The notes below the pieces were generated by a model, which was given only the letters and a program-made list of their open reading frames with translations, made no database searches and was not told the origin of the DNA. Made by a program: the position numbers and the translations under genes. A stretch of 64,000 bases of DNA from Lewinellaceae bacterium. Its GTDB lineage: Bacteria; Bacteroidota; Bacteroidia; Chitinophagales; Saprospiraceae. How positions within the stretch are numbered: position 1 is the first letter of the stretch; each line of letters begins with the position of its first letter. The stretch is from contig JADJWX010000011.1 in NCBI GenBank assembly GCA_016716135.1, forward strand, positions 62,001 to 126,000. Direction: 5' to 3'. Shown piece by piece: positions 15,788-25,551 of this stretch.

Positions 15788-17089
15788 TTATTTCAGCGCA
15801 TCGAACAGCCAGTTGGCCAGGGCTTGCCGGTTGTTGGCAAGGACCACGCGCTGCTGATCCCAACTGTTCCGGATATTCCCCAATTCGATATAAACGGCTA
15901 CCGGCGTAGTGGTTTCGCGCAGTGTGAACAACCCGCGCGACGAAACCGTGCCGTTGTAACTTTTCTGGGAACGCACCCGGGCATATTTCTGCAGGAAAGT
16001 TTTGTGCATTTGCAGGGCCAGTTCCTTGCTGGGCTCGCTATCCGGCCGATAGTAAAAAAACACATCGATTTCCTGTTTGCGGTGCCTGGAATCGACATGA
16101 ATCTCGATGATCGTCTGATCCTGCACGCCAGCTTTCAGGTACTGTGCCGTCAGTTTGTTAATCAGGTCAGTGCGTTGCGCCAGGCGTTCTTTTTGGTCCA
16201 ATGGGATTTTCTGATCGCCCCACACCGTTTCATCTTTGTCACAATCAAGGTAAGCCTCGTCGCGAATGCCGTCGTTTTCGTCACGCACGATCATGTAGGC
16301 CGTAGCGCCATGACTGACCAATAGCCGTACCAGCCGCAAGGCAACATCGTAGGCATATTCGTCTTCACAGAGCGTATGCCCGCCGCGTTTGCCGGAGGCG
16401 CCCACATCGGGGCCACCGTGGCCACTGATGATGTAAAACACCTTGCCTTTGAGTTTTTGACTCGCCAGCGGGGTTTTTTCATATTTTTTTCCAAAAATCG
16501 GGAATACGCGGTTGCCTTTTGATGCAGAGGATTCCTCCGGCACCGGACCGCCGGAAGCCCGGGCCTTGCCGGCCGCTTTAACCGCTTCGGCAAGTTCGCC
16601 TTCGGCCGGGCAGTTCAGCTCATGGAGGGGCACCCACAGTTCCTTGTCGTCGATAAAACTGCGGCTGCGCAGCCCGGCGGCCTGCAGGTTTTTGTTGAAC
16701 TGGTCGATCCGGATGGCCGTGCCCCAATCGTCGAGCCCGAGGGTCGAACGGATGGTTTTGCCATTGTATTCCACCACCAAAACCGGGATTTTATACGTAG
16801 CATCGGCCTTTAGGCGGTAATCCTCTTCCAATTTATTGATGTCAAAAAAGGCCGTGATATTGCAGTCGTAGCCATCCAGGCTGTAGCGCTCCAGCAACTT
16901 TGGAACATTGTCGCCATTTTGGGCCGCCACTTCCAGATAACTTGCTGCAGGCGAACCGGAAGACACATCGGGAAGCCTGGCCGCCAGCTTTTTTTGCGCA
17001 GACATTTGGAAAACCGGCATGGTCAGCAATAAAAACAAGCCCACACCACGGAAGAATTCGGTTGTCTTTCTTCTTTCGAGCATACACAT
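15788..17089 (-). CDS. N-acetylmuramoyl-L-alanine amidase (Amidase_3)
   Basis: The protein is 433 residues (ATG 17089, or 17083) with a hydrophobic signal segment ending MSAQ (about 16-32). The first half may be a binding or LysM-like region (DNVPKLLERYSL). The catalytic half shows the zinc amidase motifs FYIISGHGGPDVGASG (His near 245), a Glu in LCEDEYAYD, IEIHVDSR with the second His, and the catalytic YIELGN near the end. It would cleave the MurNAc-L-Ala bond in the periplasm. The gene is followed by the riboswitch of the next unit. Confidence 0.88.
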   Translation of the reverse strand: MCMLERRKTTEFFRGVGLFLLLTMPVFQMSAQKKLAARLPDVSSGSPAASYLEVAAQNGDNVPKLLERYSLDGYDCNITAFFDINKLEEDYRLKADATYKIPVLVVEYNGKTIRSTLGLDDWGTAIRIDQFNKNLQAAGLRSRSFIDDKELWVPLHELNCPAEGELAEAVKAAGKARASGGPVPEESSASKGNRVFPIFGKKYEKTPLASQKLKGKVFYIISGHGGPDVGASGKRGGHTLCEDEYAYDVALRLVRLLVSHGATAYMIVRDENDGIRDEAYLDCDKDETVWGDQKIPLDQKERLAQRTDLINKLTAQYLKAGVQDQTIIEIHVDSRHRKQEIDVFFYYRPDSEPSKELALQMHKTFLQKYARVRSQKSYNGTVSSRGLFTLRETTTPVAVYIELGNIRNSWDQQRVVLANNRQALANWLFDALK

Positions 17090-17194
17090 TAGGGCAAATT
17101 TGGGTAAAAAAGTTTTTTGTTTGTTACAAAGGACGGACTTTTAAGGCCTTTTTTAAAATAATCAGGCAAGGAACTCTGACACACGCTAAACACA

Positions 17195-17725
17195 ATGAAA
17201 TCAAAAATACTTCGCCGGAATGCCGCTTATCAAAAGCAAGTGGAAGCGCTGCTGGAGCGATTGGCCGCTTCCGATGACTCGGTGTTGAACATGTCGGCTA
17301 TGGACGGCGGTTGGTCGGCCATTCAAACTGCCCACCACCTGATTTTGACGGAAGAGCTCTCCCTGAAGTACGTGCAAAAAAAACTCAGTTTTCAGCCCAA
17401 ACTGGAGGTACCCGGCCCGGATTCCTGGTTCCGGTCCAACCTGCTCGCCCTGTACCTGTATTTACCCTTCAAGTTTAAAGCCCCCGATGCCGTTGGCGAT
17501 CAAAGTTTGCCGGGCTTTACTTCGTTAGCGGATACCCGGGCACGCTGGTTAAAAATCCGGCAGGACTGGACAGATTTTCTCGAACAATTGCCCGGCGATC
17601 TGGTTGACAAGTCGGTGTACAGGCACCCTTTTGCCGGCCGGTTTGGCTGGCCGGGTATGCTCCGTTTTTTTCAAAATCATTTTACCCGGCACCAAAAACA
17701 AATTTTCCGAACCTTGGGTTATTAG
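17195..17725 (+). CDS. DinB-like (DinB_2) superfamily protein
   Basis: The protein is 176 residues and all-helical. It contains GWSAIQTAHHLILTEELSLKY (about 39-60), where the first His matches the metal-binding position of the DinB/YfiT four-helix bundle, and a late His pair in FFQNHFTRHQKQI (about 160-172). The family includes thiol-dependent transferases and proteins of unknown role. The gene is separated by 46 bases from the metalloprotease downstream, and a functional link between the two is doubtful. Confidence 0.75.
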   Translation: MKSKILRRNAAYQKQVEALLERLAASDDSVLNMSAMDGGWSAIQTAHHLILTEELSLKYVQKKLSFQPKLEVPGPDSWFRSNLLALYLYLPFKFKAPDAVGDQSLPGFTSLADTRARWLKIRQDWTDFLEQLPGDLVDKSVYRHPFAGRFGWPGMLRFFQNHFTRHQKQIFRTLGY

Positions 17726-17771
17726 CCCGGCTTAACCAATCGAATTATACCGATATTCCATTGAAAAGATT

Positions 17772-19313
17772 ATGACTATGCAACTCAAACACTACACATT
17801 TTTCCTCCTTTTGTTTACGCATTTCAGCCTTCAGGCCCAAGAGCCACAGAAGGCCGATTTGGCGCCTTGCGGAACTGCGCCCAAACTTGATCCCTGGCTT
17901 GAAAAATTCCGGGCAAATCCGCAAGACTTCCCGGAAGATTCGGACGATACCCTGTACGTGGGCGTTCAAATCCATTTGGTCGGGACAAATTCCGGAGCGG
18001 GTTATTTTGCCAACGACCGCTTGCTGGATGCCTTTTGCCGGTTGAACCAGGATTTTGCCGGAACTGGTATTCAGTTTTATTTTAAAAACGCATGGAATCG
18101 CATCAACAACAGTGCCTGGTACCAACACGACTCCACGGTGCAAGGTGTTCAAATGATGTTTCAAAACAATGTCCCGGACGTGCTCAACGCTTATTTCATG
18201 AGTAACCCGGCTGGAAATTGCGGGTATAACCTGCCCTACGCCGGGGTGGCCATGGGACACGGCTGCGCGGGGCCCAACGATCATACCTGGGCGCATGAAA
18301 TCGGGCATGCGCTGGGCCTTCCGCATCCCTTCATTGGTTGGGAAGGGAAAGTGTACAATTTTAATGACCCGACACCGGATACCCTGACTTACGATTATAC
18401 GCACTTTCACAGTACGCCCGACACCATCGTTCCGGCGCCACTCGACACGGCCCTGGTGGAGTATCTTGACGGCAGCAACTGTGGCATAGCCGCCGACAAG
18501 ATTTGCGATACCAAACCGGATTACCTGAGCTATCGCTGGAATTGTAATGCCCAGGGAATGAGTTCGGTACAACAAAAAGATCCTACCGGCGCCACGTTTT
18601 TTTCCGACGGCAGTTTGTTTATGTCGTATGCCAACGACGTCTGCCAGAACCGGTTTTCACCCGATCAGATTCAGATCATGCGGTTGAAACTGCAAACGGA
18701 CAAGTCAAACTGGCTGGCCGCCGAAGCCCAGGGCGGCCCGTTCACCAGCCAATCGGAATTGCTGATACCCGGCCCAGGCAGCAGCGTTCCCGCTTCCGGA
18801 ACCCTGTTGCAATGGACTTCCTCTCCCGGTGCTACACATTATGTGGTGCAGGTTTCGCGGCTCAATACATTTGCTTTCAAAGAACTTGACGTGGTCGTAA
18901 CCGATACCTTTGCCTTCTCACCGGCGCTTCTGCCCAACATTTCCTATTACTGGCGGGTACGGCCATTTAATTCCAGCTTTACCTGTACTGAATTTACACC
19001 CAATGTGAAATTCACCCCGGTAACCAGCAGTGTTTCCGATGCCGGCAACGCTGGTTGGATGATTTACCCAACCTTACTTCAGGCTGGTCAAAATCTGGTA
19101 GTGGAAATGCCGGAAAAGTGGGTAAATGAACCTTTGAACTGCCAGGTATTTAACGCCGCTGGTCGGTTGGTATGGCAAGGAGAACGGCAGTTTGCCGGCA
19201 AAAAGGAAACACTGGACCTTTCCAGCCAAAGTTGGGCGCCGGGAATTTATTATCTCGTTTGCACCGGCCGGCCGGGCATTGTGCGGCAAAGCCTGTCGAT
19301 ATTGGGATATTGA
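17772..19313 (+). CDS. Secreted M43-like (pappalysin-type) zinc metalloprotease with T9SS sorting domain
   Basis: The protein is 513 residues with a signal peptide ending LQAQ (about 23). The catalytic motif HEIGHALGLPH (residues 175-185) has the full HExxHxxGxxH metzincin arrangement, and the downstream Cys-rich segment (NCGIAADKICDTKPDYLSY) is typical of the cytophagalysin/pappalysin group. An Ig/fibronectin-like domain (about 330-420) is followed by a type A sorting domain (IYPTLLQAGQNL to the end). It would act outside the cell after T9SS export. It is tandem with a broken paralog immediately downstream. Confidence 0.85.
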   Translation: MTMQLKHYTFFLLLFTHFSLQAQEPQKADLAPCGTAPKLDPWLEKFRANPQDFPEDSDDTLYVGVQIHLVGTNSGAGYFANDRLLDAFCRLNQDFAGTGIQFYFKNAWNRINNSAWYQHDSTVQGVQMMFQNNVPDVLNAYFMSNPAGNCGYNLPYAGVAMGHGCAGPNDHTWAHEIGHALGLPHPFIGWEGKVYNFNDPTPDTLTYDYTHFHSTPDTIVPAPLDTALVEYLDGSNCGIAADKICDTKPDYLSYRWNCNAQGMSSVQQKDPTGATFFSDGSLFMSYANDVCQNRFSPDQIQIMRLKLQTDKSNWLAAEAQGGPFTSQSELLIPGPGSSVPASGTLLQWTSSPGATHYVVQVSRLNTFAFKELDVVVTDTFAFSPALLPNISYYWRVRPFNSSFTCTEFTPNVKFTPVTSSVSDAGNAGWMIYPTLLQAGQNLVVEMPEKWVNEPLNCQVFNAAGRLVWQGERQFAGKKETLDLSSQSWAPGIYYLVCTGRPGIVRQSLSILGY

Positions 19314-19415
19314 GATATTGCATTTTTGTCGTCCGCTAGCGCATGGGTCGCAGTGATGCTGCATTTGCAGTGAATTTGCGACCTTTGCCGGACCAACTAT
19401 TCAAACTGCTGTTGT

Positions 19416-20919
19416 ATGTTTTCAAAAAAAATCTCCCTGCTCGTATTTACGCTGTTTTTGTTTTCGAGTGTATTTGCCCAACAAGAAACTGAAAAGTTTT
19501 GCGGGTATACCGGCAATTCAGCCTGGCTCGATTGGTATCAGCGCAATACAGGGGTTTTTCAACAGGAAAATGGGGCGGATACCAGCTGGCTTTATGTCCC
19601 GGTAACCGTTCATATTGTGGGTACCAATTCCGGCACGGGGTATTTCGACTTTGACCAGGCCATGCGGGCAATCTGTGAAATGAATGATCAATACGCCCCT
19701 TCGTATATCCGCTTCTACCTCATGCCCGGGGATGAAGTGCGCTACCACAATAATTCCGATTGGTACAATCACGATTGGGATGGCGGGTCGCAAATGATCA
19801 ACAGCGTAATTCCCGGCATTCGGAACCGGCTGAACGCTTTTATTGTCGCCGATCCGGCCGGCAATTGCGGATACTCCTGGAAAGATGCCATTGTGTTGAA
19901 AAAAAGTTGCTCCAACGCCGGAAATTCCACCTGGGCGCGAAGCCGGCCACCATTTGTCGCTGCCCCACCCTTTCAGAGGTTGGGAAGATTTTGACTGGGA
20001 TTATGACGAACCCGCGCCGCTCAAGGTAAATAACCGCGATGTTGAAAAAACGGACGGTTCGAACTGCTACATCGGCGGAGACCGTTTTTGCGACACCGAT
20101 CCGGATTACCTGAGTGACCGCTGGTCCTGTAACAGTGCCTTGAAAAGCACGATCGTACAGCACGACCCGGACAGCGTTGCCTTTCGCTCCGATGCCACAC
20201 TGATCATGGGCTATGCCAGCGACCATTGCGCCTCCCGGTTTTCGGAAGAGCAAATTGCCGCCATGCGAGCCAATCTCAGGGATGAACACCAACAATACCT
20301 GCAAATCAGCGCCCCGCTGGAAGACATTGACGATCAGGCCCAGGTTGAGCTCATCAGCCCGATCGACACCACCGAAACTGTGCAATACAACCACATCGAA
20401 TTGAAATGGAATCCGGTGCCCAACGCCAAATTCTACACAGTTGAAGTGAGTCTGGTCAAATCATTTACCGTCAAGTTTTACCAGGAGACCTTCGAAAATG
20501 CAACCAGTGTGGTCATTACCAGCGGCATCCCGAACAACCGGAATTTGTACTGGCGGGTACGTGCCTACAACTCCTGGGATATTTGCCAGCCGTATAACAC
20601 TGCACAAATCGGGATATTCCGCACCCAGAATTTATCGGCAACCAACGAATTGGAGCGCTCGGCAATTATCCAACTGGCGCCCAACCCCGTGCTCGCAGGA
20701 ATGCCCGCCACGCTGAATATTGAGTCGGAGGCAGCCATGGACCTTTCCGTCAGCCTTAGCGATGCAGCCGGACGTGTTTGCTACCAAAATCGGCATCGTT
20801 TGTCTACCGGTCAGAATCAACTGGAAATCACAACCACCAACCTCGGACCCGGGCTTTACACCGTATTGCTGCAGAATGAAAAAGGCACTATCGTAAAACG
20901 CCTGGCAGTAGTGGAATAA
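19416..20919 (+). pseudogene. M43-like metalloprotease paralog, frameshifted in the HExxH motif
   Basis: The frame from ATG 19416 encodes a signal peptide (FAQQ, about 22) and the protease N-terminal half up to NSTWA. The next codon is reduced to a single C at 19938, after which the frame continues EAGHHLSLPHPFRGWED and on to a complete C-terminal part with Ig-like and type A sorting regions, ending at 20919. Compared with HEIGHALGLPH in the neighbour, exactly two bases of the first zinc-ligand His codon are missing. The two halves together span 1504 bases. It is either a decayed gene or a local sequence error. Confidence 0.8.
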
Positions 20920-20935
20920 GGTCCGTTTTGGAGAA

Positions 20936-21295
20936 ATGATGTCCCACCTCGAAATAGGCAAACTCGGTGAGAATCTTGCGGCGGAATACCTGCAAAACAA
21001 AGGCTATCAGATTATCCGGCAAAATTTTCGTGCCGGCAAAGGCGAAATTGATCTGATCGCTAAAACCCCGGAAGGCTGCCTGGTTTTTGTTGAAGTAAAA
21101 ACCAGGGCACTCGACGGGTTTGGCGGGCCGGAAGAAGCAGTAGACCGAAAGAAACAGGACCTGATTGCCCGCACCGCCGGTGCATTCATGGCACAAACCG
21201 GGCATGAAGGTGAATTGCGTTTCGATATTATTTCGGTATTGCTGGCCAATGGCCGGCTGAAAACTATTCGCCACGCAGAGGACGCTTTTTTTTAA
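20936..21295 (+). CDS. YraN family (UPF0102) protein
   Basis: The protein is 119 residues, the usual family length. It contains LGENLAAEYLQNKGYQIIRQNFR, GEIDLIAKTPEGCLVFVEVKTR and a later AVDRKKQDLI. The E-I-D...E-V-K pattern is the PD-(D/E)xK nuclease core shared with Holliday-junction resolvases. Biochemical function remains unproven for the family. ATG codons at 20936 and 20939 are both possible starts. It follows the broken metalloprotease by 16 bases. Confidence 0.92.
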   Translation: MMSHLEIGKLGENLAAEYLQNKGYQIIRQNFRAGKGEIDLIAKTPEGCLVFVEVKTRALDGFGGPEEAVDRKKQDLIARTAGAFMAQTGHEGELRFDIISVLLANGRLKTIRHAEDAFF

Positions 21296-21403
21296 CGGCC
21301 ATTGGCCAGTTTTGATACATTCCCGGCATTTTAGCCGCCAAGGATAACCTCCGGCCCTTCCTGTATTCCCCGAAGCCTTTGTTTAAATCAGCATTACCGA
21401 GCT

Positions 21404-23266
21404 ATGAAAAAATCCACCTTCCTGCTGCTGACCATGCTGGTCTGCGCATCCCTGTTTGCACAAAATACCAATGTTGCGTTTCGCTCAAAAATGAGTTTTC
21501 CCGGGCAGTCGGTCGCCAATGTCTGGGGTTATGCAGCCAATGGCCGGGAGTACGCCCTGGTCGGGGCCTCCCAGGGCCTGATTATTGTAGACATCACTAA
21601 CCCGGACGCTCCGCAGCAAATTGTCCAGATTCCCGGCCCAAACAACTTATGGAAAGAAATAAAAACGTACCGGCAGTATGCCTACATCGTTTCGGAAGGC
21701 GGCCAGGGTGTCCAGGTTATTGATATGTCAAATTTGCCGGCGCCCAACCTGCCATACCACTACTACACCGGCGACGGGCCGATTCAGGGTCAGCTCGGTA
21801 AAATTCATGCCTTGCACATCGACGTGGCAAGCGGTTTTTTGTACGCCTACGGCGGAAATCTGTTCAGCGGCGGTGCAAAAATCCTGAACCTGAATGGCGA
21901 CCCGTACAACCCCAAGTATGCCGGCAAGTTTGACCAACTGGGCTATATCCACGACGGTTTTGTAGACAACGATACCCTCTACGCCGCCCATATTTACCAA
22001 GGGTTGTTTTCCGTGGTTGACCTGCACGACAAAAGCAACCCGAATTTGATCGAAACTCAAAACACCCCCAACAATTTTACCCACAATACCTGGCCCTCCG
22101 ACAACCGAAAAACCCTGTTCACAACCGATGAAACCAACAATTCCTACCTGGCTGCTTATGATATTTCCAACCTGGACAATATTACACTACTCGATAAAAT
22201 CCAGAGCAATCCCGGTTCCAATTCTGCCGTGCACAACACGCATATTCTGGGCAATTTTGCCGTGACGGCCTGGTACAAAGACGGATTCACAATTGTAGAC
22301 ATTACCAGGCCCGACAACCTCGTACAGGTAGGTAATTACGATACCTACCCCAACCGTTCCGGAAGCGGATATGATGGTTGTTGGGGCGTATATCCGTATT
22401 TCCCTTCCGGAAATATCCTAGCTTCCACCATACGCGCCACCGAAGACAACAATGGTGAAATTTGGATACTCAGCCCCAACTACGTCCGCGCCTGTTACCT
22501 GGAAGGCGCTATTACCAACGGCCCGACCGGCACACCGCTCAACGGTGTTTCGATAGAAGTTCTGGGTAGCCAAACAGAACAAACGGCGGCTAACGGCGTC
22601 TTCAAAATGGGGCAGGAAAAAGAAGGCTATTTTACCGTTCGCGTAAGCAAACCCGGGTTTCAAAGCCAGGAATTCACGGTTTATTTCCAGCGCGGCGTCG
22701 TTCGAAAACTCAATACGGCACTGTACCCTACCGGCGGATTGAGTATAACAGGCACTGTCCGAAGCGCCTACGATAACAGTACCATTGCAGATGCCACCGT
22801 GACCTTTTCCAGCTGGAGCGGCGTTTGGGAAACAACAACGGACAGCCTCGGGACTTTTGCTATTCCGGATTTGCCGGCCGGGTTGTACGATATTGTTGCC
22901 GGTGCAGCCGGATTTGGAAAATCGGTCAACTACAAAATGCAAATCACAGCGGATCAAATATTAAACCTGTTGATAGCACCTAAAACCAAGTCGTTTCTGG
23001 GACAGGGCCACACACCCAATGACCTGTTTGCCAGCTGGCCAAACCCGTTTTTGCAAGAAATGCAGGTCAGTATAGCTTCGGAATATCCCCACTTCCGGCT
23101 CCGGGTATTCAACAGCTACGGGAAACAGGTTCTGGATCTTGTCGACCAACCAAACGACGGCCTGTTCCAACTTGGCGCCGACTGGCCTGCCGGTGTTTAT
23201 TTGCTTCAACTGGATAGAGGGAATGGCATGCCCCCCTTGTTTAAAAAAGTGGTCAAGGGCCGTTGA
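21404..23266 (+). CDS. Choice-of-anchor B family protein with carboxypeptidase-regulatory-like domain and T9SS tail
   Basis: The protein is 620 residues with a signal peptide ending LFAQ (about 20). Residues of about 22-365 form the choice-of-anchor B beta-propeller/LVIVD-like domain: WGYAANGREYALVGASQGLIIVDITNPD, AYIVSEGGQGVQVIDMSN, and the terminal GCWGVYPYFPSGN. Two CarboxypepD_reg-like Ig domains follow (about 370-530), then a type A sorting domain (SWPNPFLQEMQVSIASE to the end). It is a probable secreted or surface protein of unknown ligand. A shorter paralog is at 44874. Confidence 0.82.
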   Translation: MKKSTFLLLTMLVCASLFAQNTNVAFRSKMSFPGQSVANVWGYAANGREYALVGASQGLIIVDITNPDAPQQIVQIPGPNNLWKEIKTYRQYAYIVSEGGQGVQVIDMSNLPAPNLPYHYYTGDGPIQGQLGKIHALHIDVASGFLYAYGGNLFSGGAKILNLNGDPYNPKYAGKFDQLGYIHDGFVDNDTLYAAHIYQGLFSVVDLHDKSNPNLIETQNTPNNFTHNTWPSDNRKTLFTTDETNNSYLAAYDISNLDNITLLDKIQSNPGSNSAVHNTHILGNFAVTAWYKDGFTIVDITRPDNLVQVGNYDTYPNRSGSGYDGCWGVYPYFPSGNILASTIRATEDNNGEIWILSPNYVRACYLEGAITNGPTGTPLNGVSIEVLGSQTEQTAANGVFKMGQEKEGYFTVRVSKPGFQSQEFTVYFQRGVVRKLNTALYPTGGLSITGTVRSAYDNSTIADATVTFSSWSGVWETTTDSLGTFAIPDLPAGLYDIVAGAAGFGKSVNYKMQITADQILNLLIAPKTKSFLGQGHTPNDLFASWPNPFLQEMQVSIASEYPHFRLRVFNSYGKQVLDLVDQPNDGLFQLGADWPAGVYLLQLDRGNGMPPLFKKVVKGR

Positions 23267-23341
23267 TTTCCTGAAATGCGTCGGGCTGGTGCATATCCGT
23301 GCGGATTGAACCATCTTGCCCGGAATTCAAATAAAGAATAT

Positions 23342-24061
23342 ATGCAAATTGGACTTTTAGGTTACGGCAAAATGGGCAAGGCCATTGAGGCATTGGCTGA
23401 ACCGCAAGGGATAAAAATTGCCTGGAAAATAACACAAAACAACCGGGACCAGCTCAACAAAACGATGTTGCGTACCGCAGACGTGGTGATCGAATTTACC
23501 CGCCCCGAAGTAGCTTTTGAAAATATAACGACCTGCCTGGAAGCCGGCGTACCGGTAGTGAGCGGCACCACAGGCTGGCTGGAGCGGCTGGCTGAAGCAG
23601 AAAACCGGTGCCGGGAAAATCAGGGAGCATTTTTGTGGGCATCCAACTTCAGTGTCGGCGTCAACCTTTTTTTTGCGCTCAATCGTTACCTCGCCCGGCT
23701 CATGAACAGCCACCAGGAATACGACCCGTCCGTAACTGAAATCCACCACGTCCACAAACTCGACGCGCCGAGCGGAACCGCGCGCACCCTCACCGACGAT
23801 CTGCTCCAAAATCTCGACCGCAAGCAAAATTGGCAGCTGCACCCTGCCCAGGCAGCAGCAAATGAAATACCCGTGACCGCCATCCGTGAAAATGAGGTGC
23901 CCGGAACGCACCGGATTTGCTGGCAAAGCCCGATTGATGAAATCACCATCGAACACCAGGCTTTTTCAAGAACAGGGTTTGCAAGCGGCGCGATTTTATC
24001 TGCAAAATGGCTGATCGGGAAAACGGGCGTATTCCGGATGGAAGACGTGTTAGGGCTGTAA
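23342..24061 (+). CDS. dapB: 4-hydroxy-tetrahydrodipicolinate reductase
   Basis: The protein is 239 residues from ATG 23342, where the Rossmann fold begins (MQIGLLGYGKMGKAIE); the upstream in-frame extension is not conserved-looking. It catalyses NAD(P)H-dependent reduction in the lysine/diaminopimelate pathway. The signature EIHHVHKLDAPSGTA (about 137-151) carries the catalytic His pair and Lys, and VSGTTGWL marks the substrate region. Length is typical of the shorter bacterial forms. It is followed after 130 bases by ftsE-like. Confidence 0.95.
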   Translation: MQIGLLGYGKMGKAIEALAEPQGIKIAWKITQNNRDQLNKTMLRTADVVIEFTRPEVAFENITTCLEAGVPVVSGTTGWLERLAEAENRCRENQGAFLWASNFSVGVNLFFALNRYLARLMNSHQEYDPSVTEIHHVHKLDAPSGTARTLTDDLLQNLDRKQNWQLHPAQAAANEIPVTAIRENEVPGTHRICWQSPIDEITIEHQAFSRTGFASGAILSAKWLIGKTGVFRMEDVLGL

Positions 24062-24190
24062 CGTGGAAATTCCTTGACGCACCGGGCGAGAATTTTACAC
24101 GATTAATTCGCGTAACCCGGAGAAACTGTCAACTTTGCAAACCTTCGTTTCTCTAAAAAGAAATCCGAGCCAACCAAACAAGTACCAGCC

Positions 24191-24880
24191 GTGCAACCAG
24201 TCGTTCGCCTAAGCAACACCGATATCTGCCAACAAGACCAACGTCTTGTGTTGGAAAACATCAGCCTGACCATCGGCCCCGGGGAGTTTACCTACCTGAT
24301 CGGAAAAACCGGCAGCGGCAAGTCGAGCCTGCTCAAAACCCTTTATGCTGCCCTCCCGCTCACAAAAGGCTCCGGCGAGGTCGTTGGCTTTGATCTGCGG
24401 AGCATCGATCGGAACAACGTGCATTTGCTCCGCCGGAAATTGGGTATTGTTTTCCAGGATTTCAGCCTGCTTACCGACCGGGATGTGGCGGAAAATCTGC
24501 GGTTCGTCTTGCGCGCAACCGGCTGGACAAATGCGGAGGAAATGGACGAACGCATCCAAGAGGTTTTGGAAGGCGTCGGTATGCCCGACAAAAAAGAAGC
24601 CATGCCCTTCGAACTTTCGGGCGGCGAACAACAGCGTGTCGTCATTGCGCGGGCACTGCTCAACCGGCCTGAATTGCTTATTGCCGACGAGCCCACGGGA
24701 AATCTCGACCCCGAAACGAGCGATGATGTACTGGTGCTCATGCGCAACCTCGCAAAAGAGCATAATACCGCCGTGTTATGTGCTACCCATGATTATCGAA
24801 TTCTGGAAAATTTTCCGGCACGGATCATTCGTATCCGGCAGGGCAAACTGATCGACGACGAAGGCGTTGAGATCAAATAA
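24191..24880 (+). CDS. FtsE-like ABC transporter ATP-binding protein
   Basis: The protein is 229 residues from a GTG start at 24191; no better ATG lies upstream. It shows Walker A IGKTGSGKSS (38-46), Q-loop VFQDFSLL, signature LSGGEQQRV, Walker B LLIADEPTGNLD and switch His in CATHDYRIL. The order and the DRDVAENL segment resemble FtsE, the ATPase that with FtsX drives periplasmic amidase activation at division, although LolD-type ATPases are similar. No FtsX partner is adjacent. Its stop is 4 bases from that of the convergent gene. Confidence 0.82.
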   Translation: MQPVVRLSNTDICQQDQRLVLENISLTIGPGEFTYLIGKTGSGKSSLLKTLYAALPLTKGSGEVVGFDLRSIDRNNVHLLRRKLGIVFQDFSLLTDRDVAENLRFVLRATGWTNAEEMDERIQEVLEGVGMPDKKEAMPFELSGGEQQRVVIARALLNRPELLIADEPTGNLDPETSDDVLVLMRNLAKEHNTAVLCATHDYRILENFPARIIRIRQGKLIDDEGVEIK

Positions 24881-24884
24881 AGGG

Positions 24885-25295
24885 TTACTGCTCCTGAAGT
24901 TCTGCAAGCTTAGCGGAGACCCGCTGGCGCCGCCGGGTTTGTATCCCGCGTTCCTTTAACTTACGGTGCTCGGCATGCGGACGAAACCCTGTCGTAAAAA
25001 CATCGGATTTGCAACTGGCCGTTTTTTCAACATACTCGGCCAGTTTTCCCAGGGCAAGCAGCACAGGCGCTTCCTTTTCGCGCAATGCCTCGGTACGTTC
25101 CCTGCGCTTAAGTTGGGGGTTATCCAGTACCATATGTAAGGCATTTACACTTTCATTCAGTGCATCCCAGAGGTCTGATTGATTGGGTATGTAGGTGCTT
25201 TTCCTGGATTTTCGCAAAATACGTTCGGCAAATACCGTCAGACTTTGGCCGTGTAAAAACAAAAAATGGCGGTCCACTTGAAATTTTTCAATCAT
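24885..25295 (-). CDS. Hypothetical helical protein
   Basis: The protein is 136 residues from ATG 25295. It is predicted all-helical and very basic at the C-terminus (HAEHRKLKERGIQTRRRQRVSAKLAELQEQ). No signal peptide or membrane segment is present, so it is likely cytoplasmic. I do not recognise a family. The last 30 residues are coiled-coil-like and could bind nucleic acid or protein. The intergenic region to the divergent kinase gene (25296-25551) is AT-rich and carries no clear promoter consensus. Confidence 0.6.
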   Translation of the reverse strand: MIEKFQVDRHFLFLHGQSLTVFAERILRKSRKSTYIPNQSDLWDALNESVNALHMVLDNPQLKRRERTEALREKEAPVLLALGKLAEYVEKTASCKSDVFTTGFRPHAEHRKLKERGIQTRRRQRVSAKLAELQEQ

Positions 25296-25551
25296 CGATA
25301 ACAAAACTTTGCAACGCTAATAAATTGGCAAACAAACTATCCACGCAATTTTGGGCAAAAAACCTGTTTTGGCAAATTATTATTGGACAAGCAGCGACAA
25401 TTCAACCAATTAACTGGCAATTGGTCACATTTCTGCCATTTGCTAACAAGCAGTAGCAGCATATGATTCGGTTATTCCGTCTATATTCAGCAATTGCAAA
25501 TCAAAACTCCGGCACAGGCAGCGAGGCTTTACCGATCTTTGCTGATATCGT

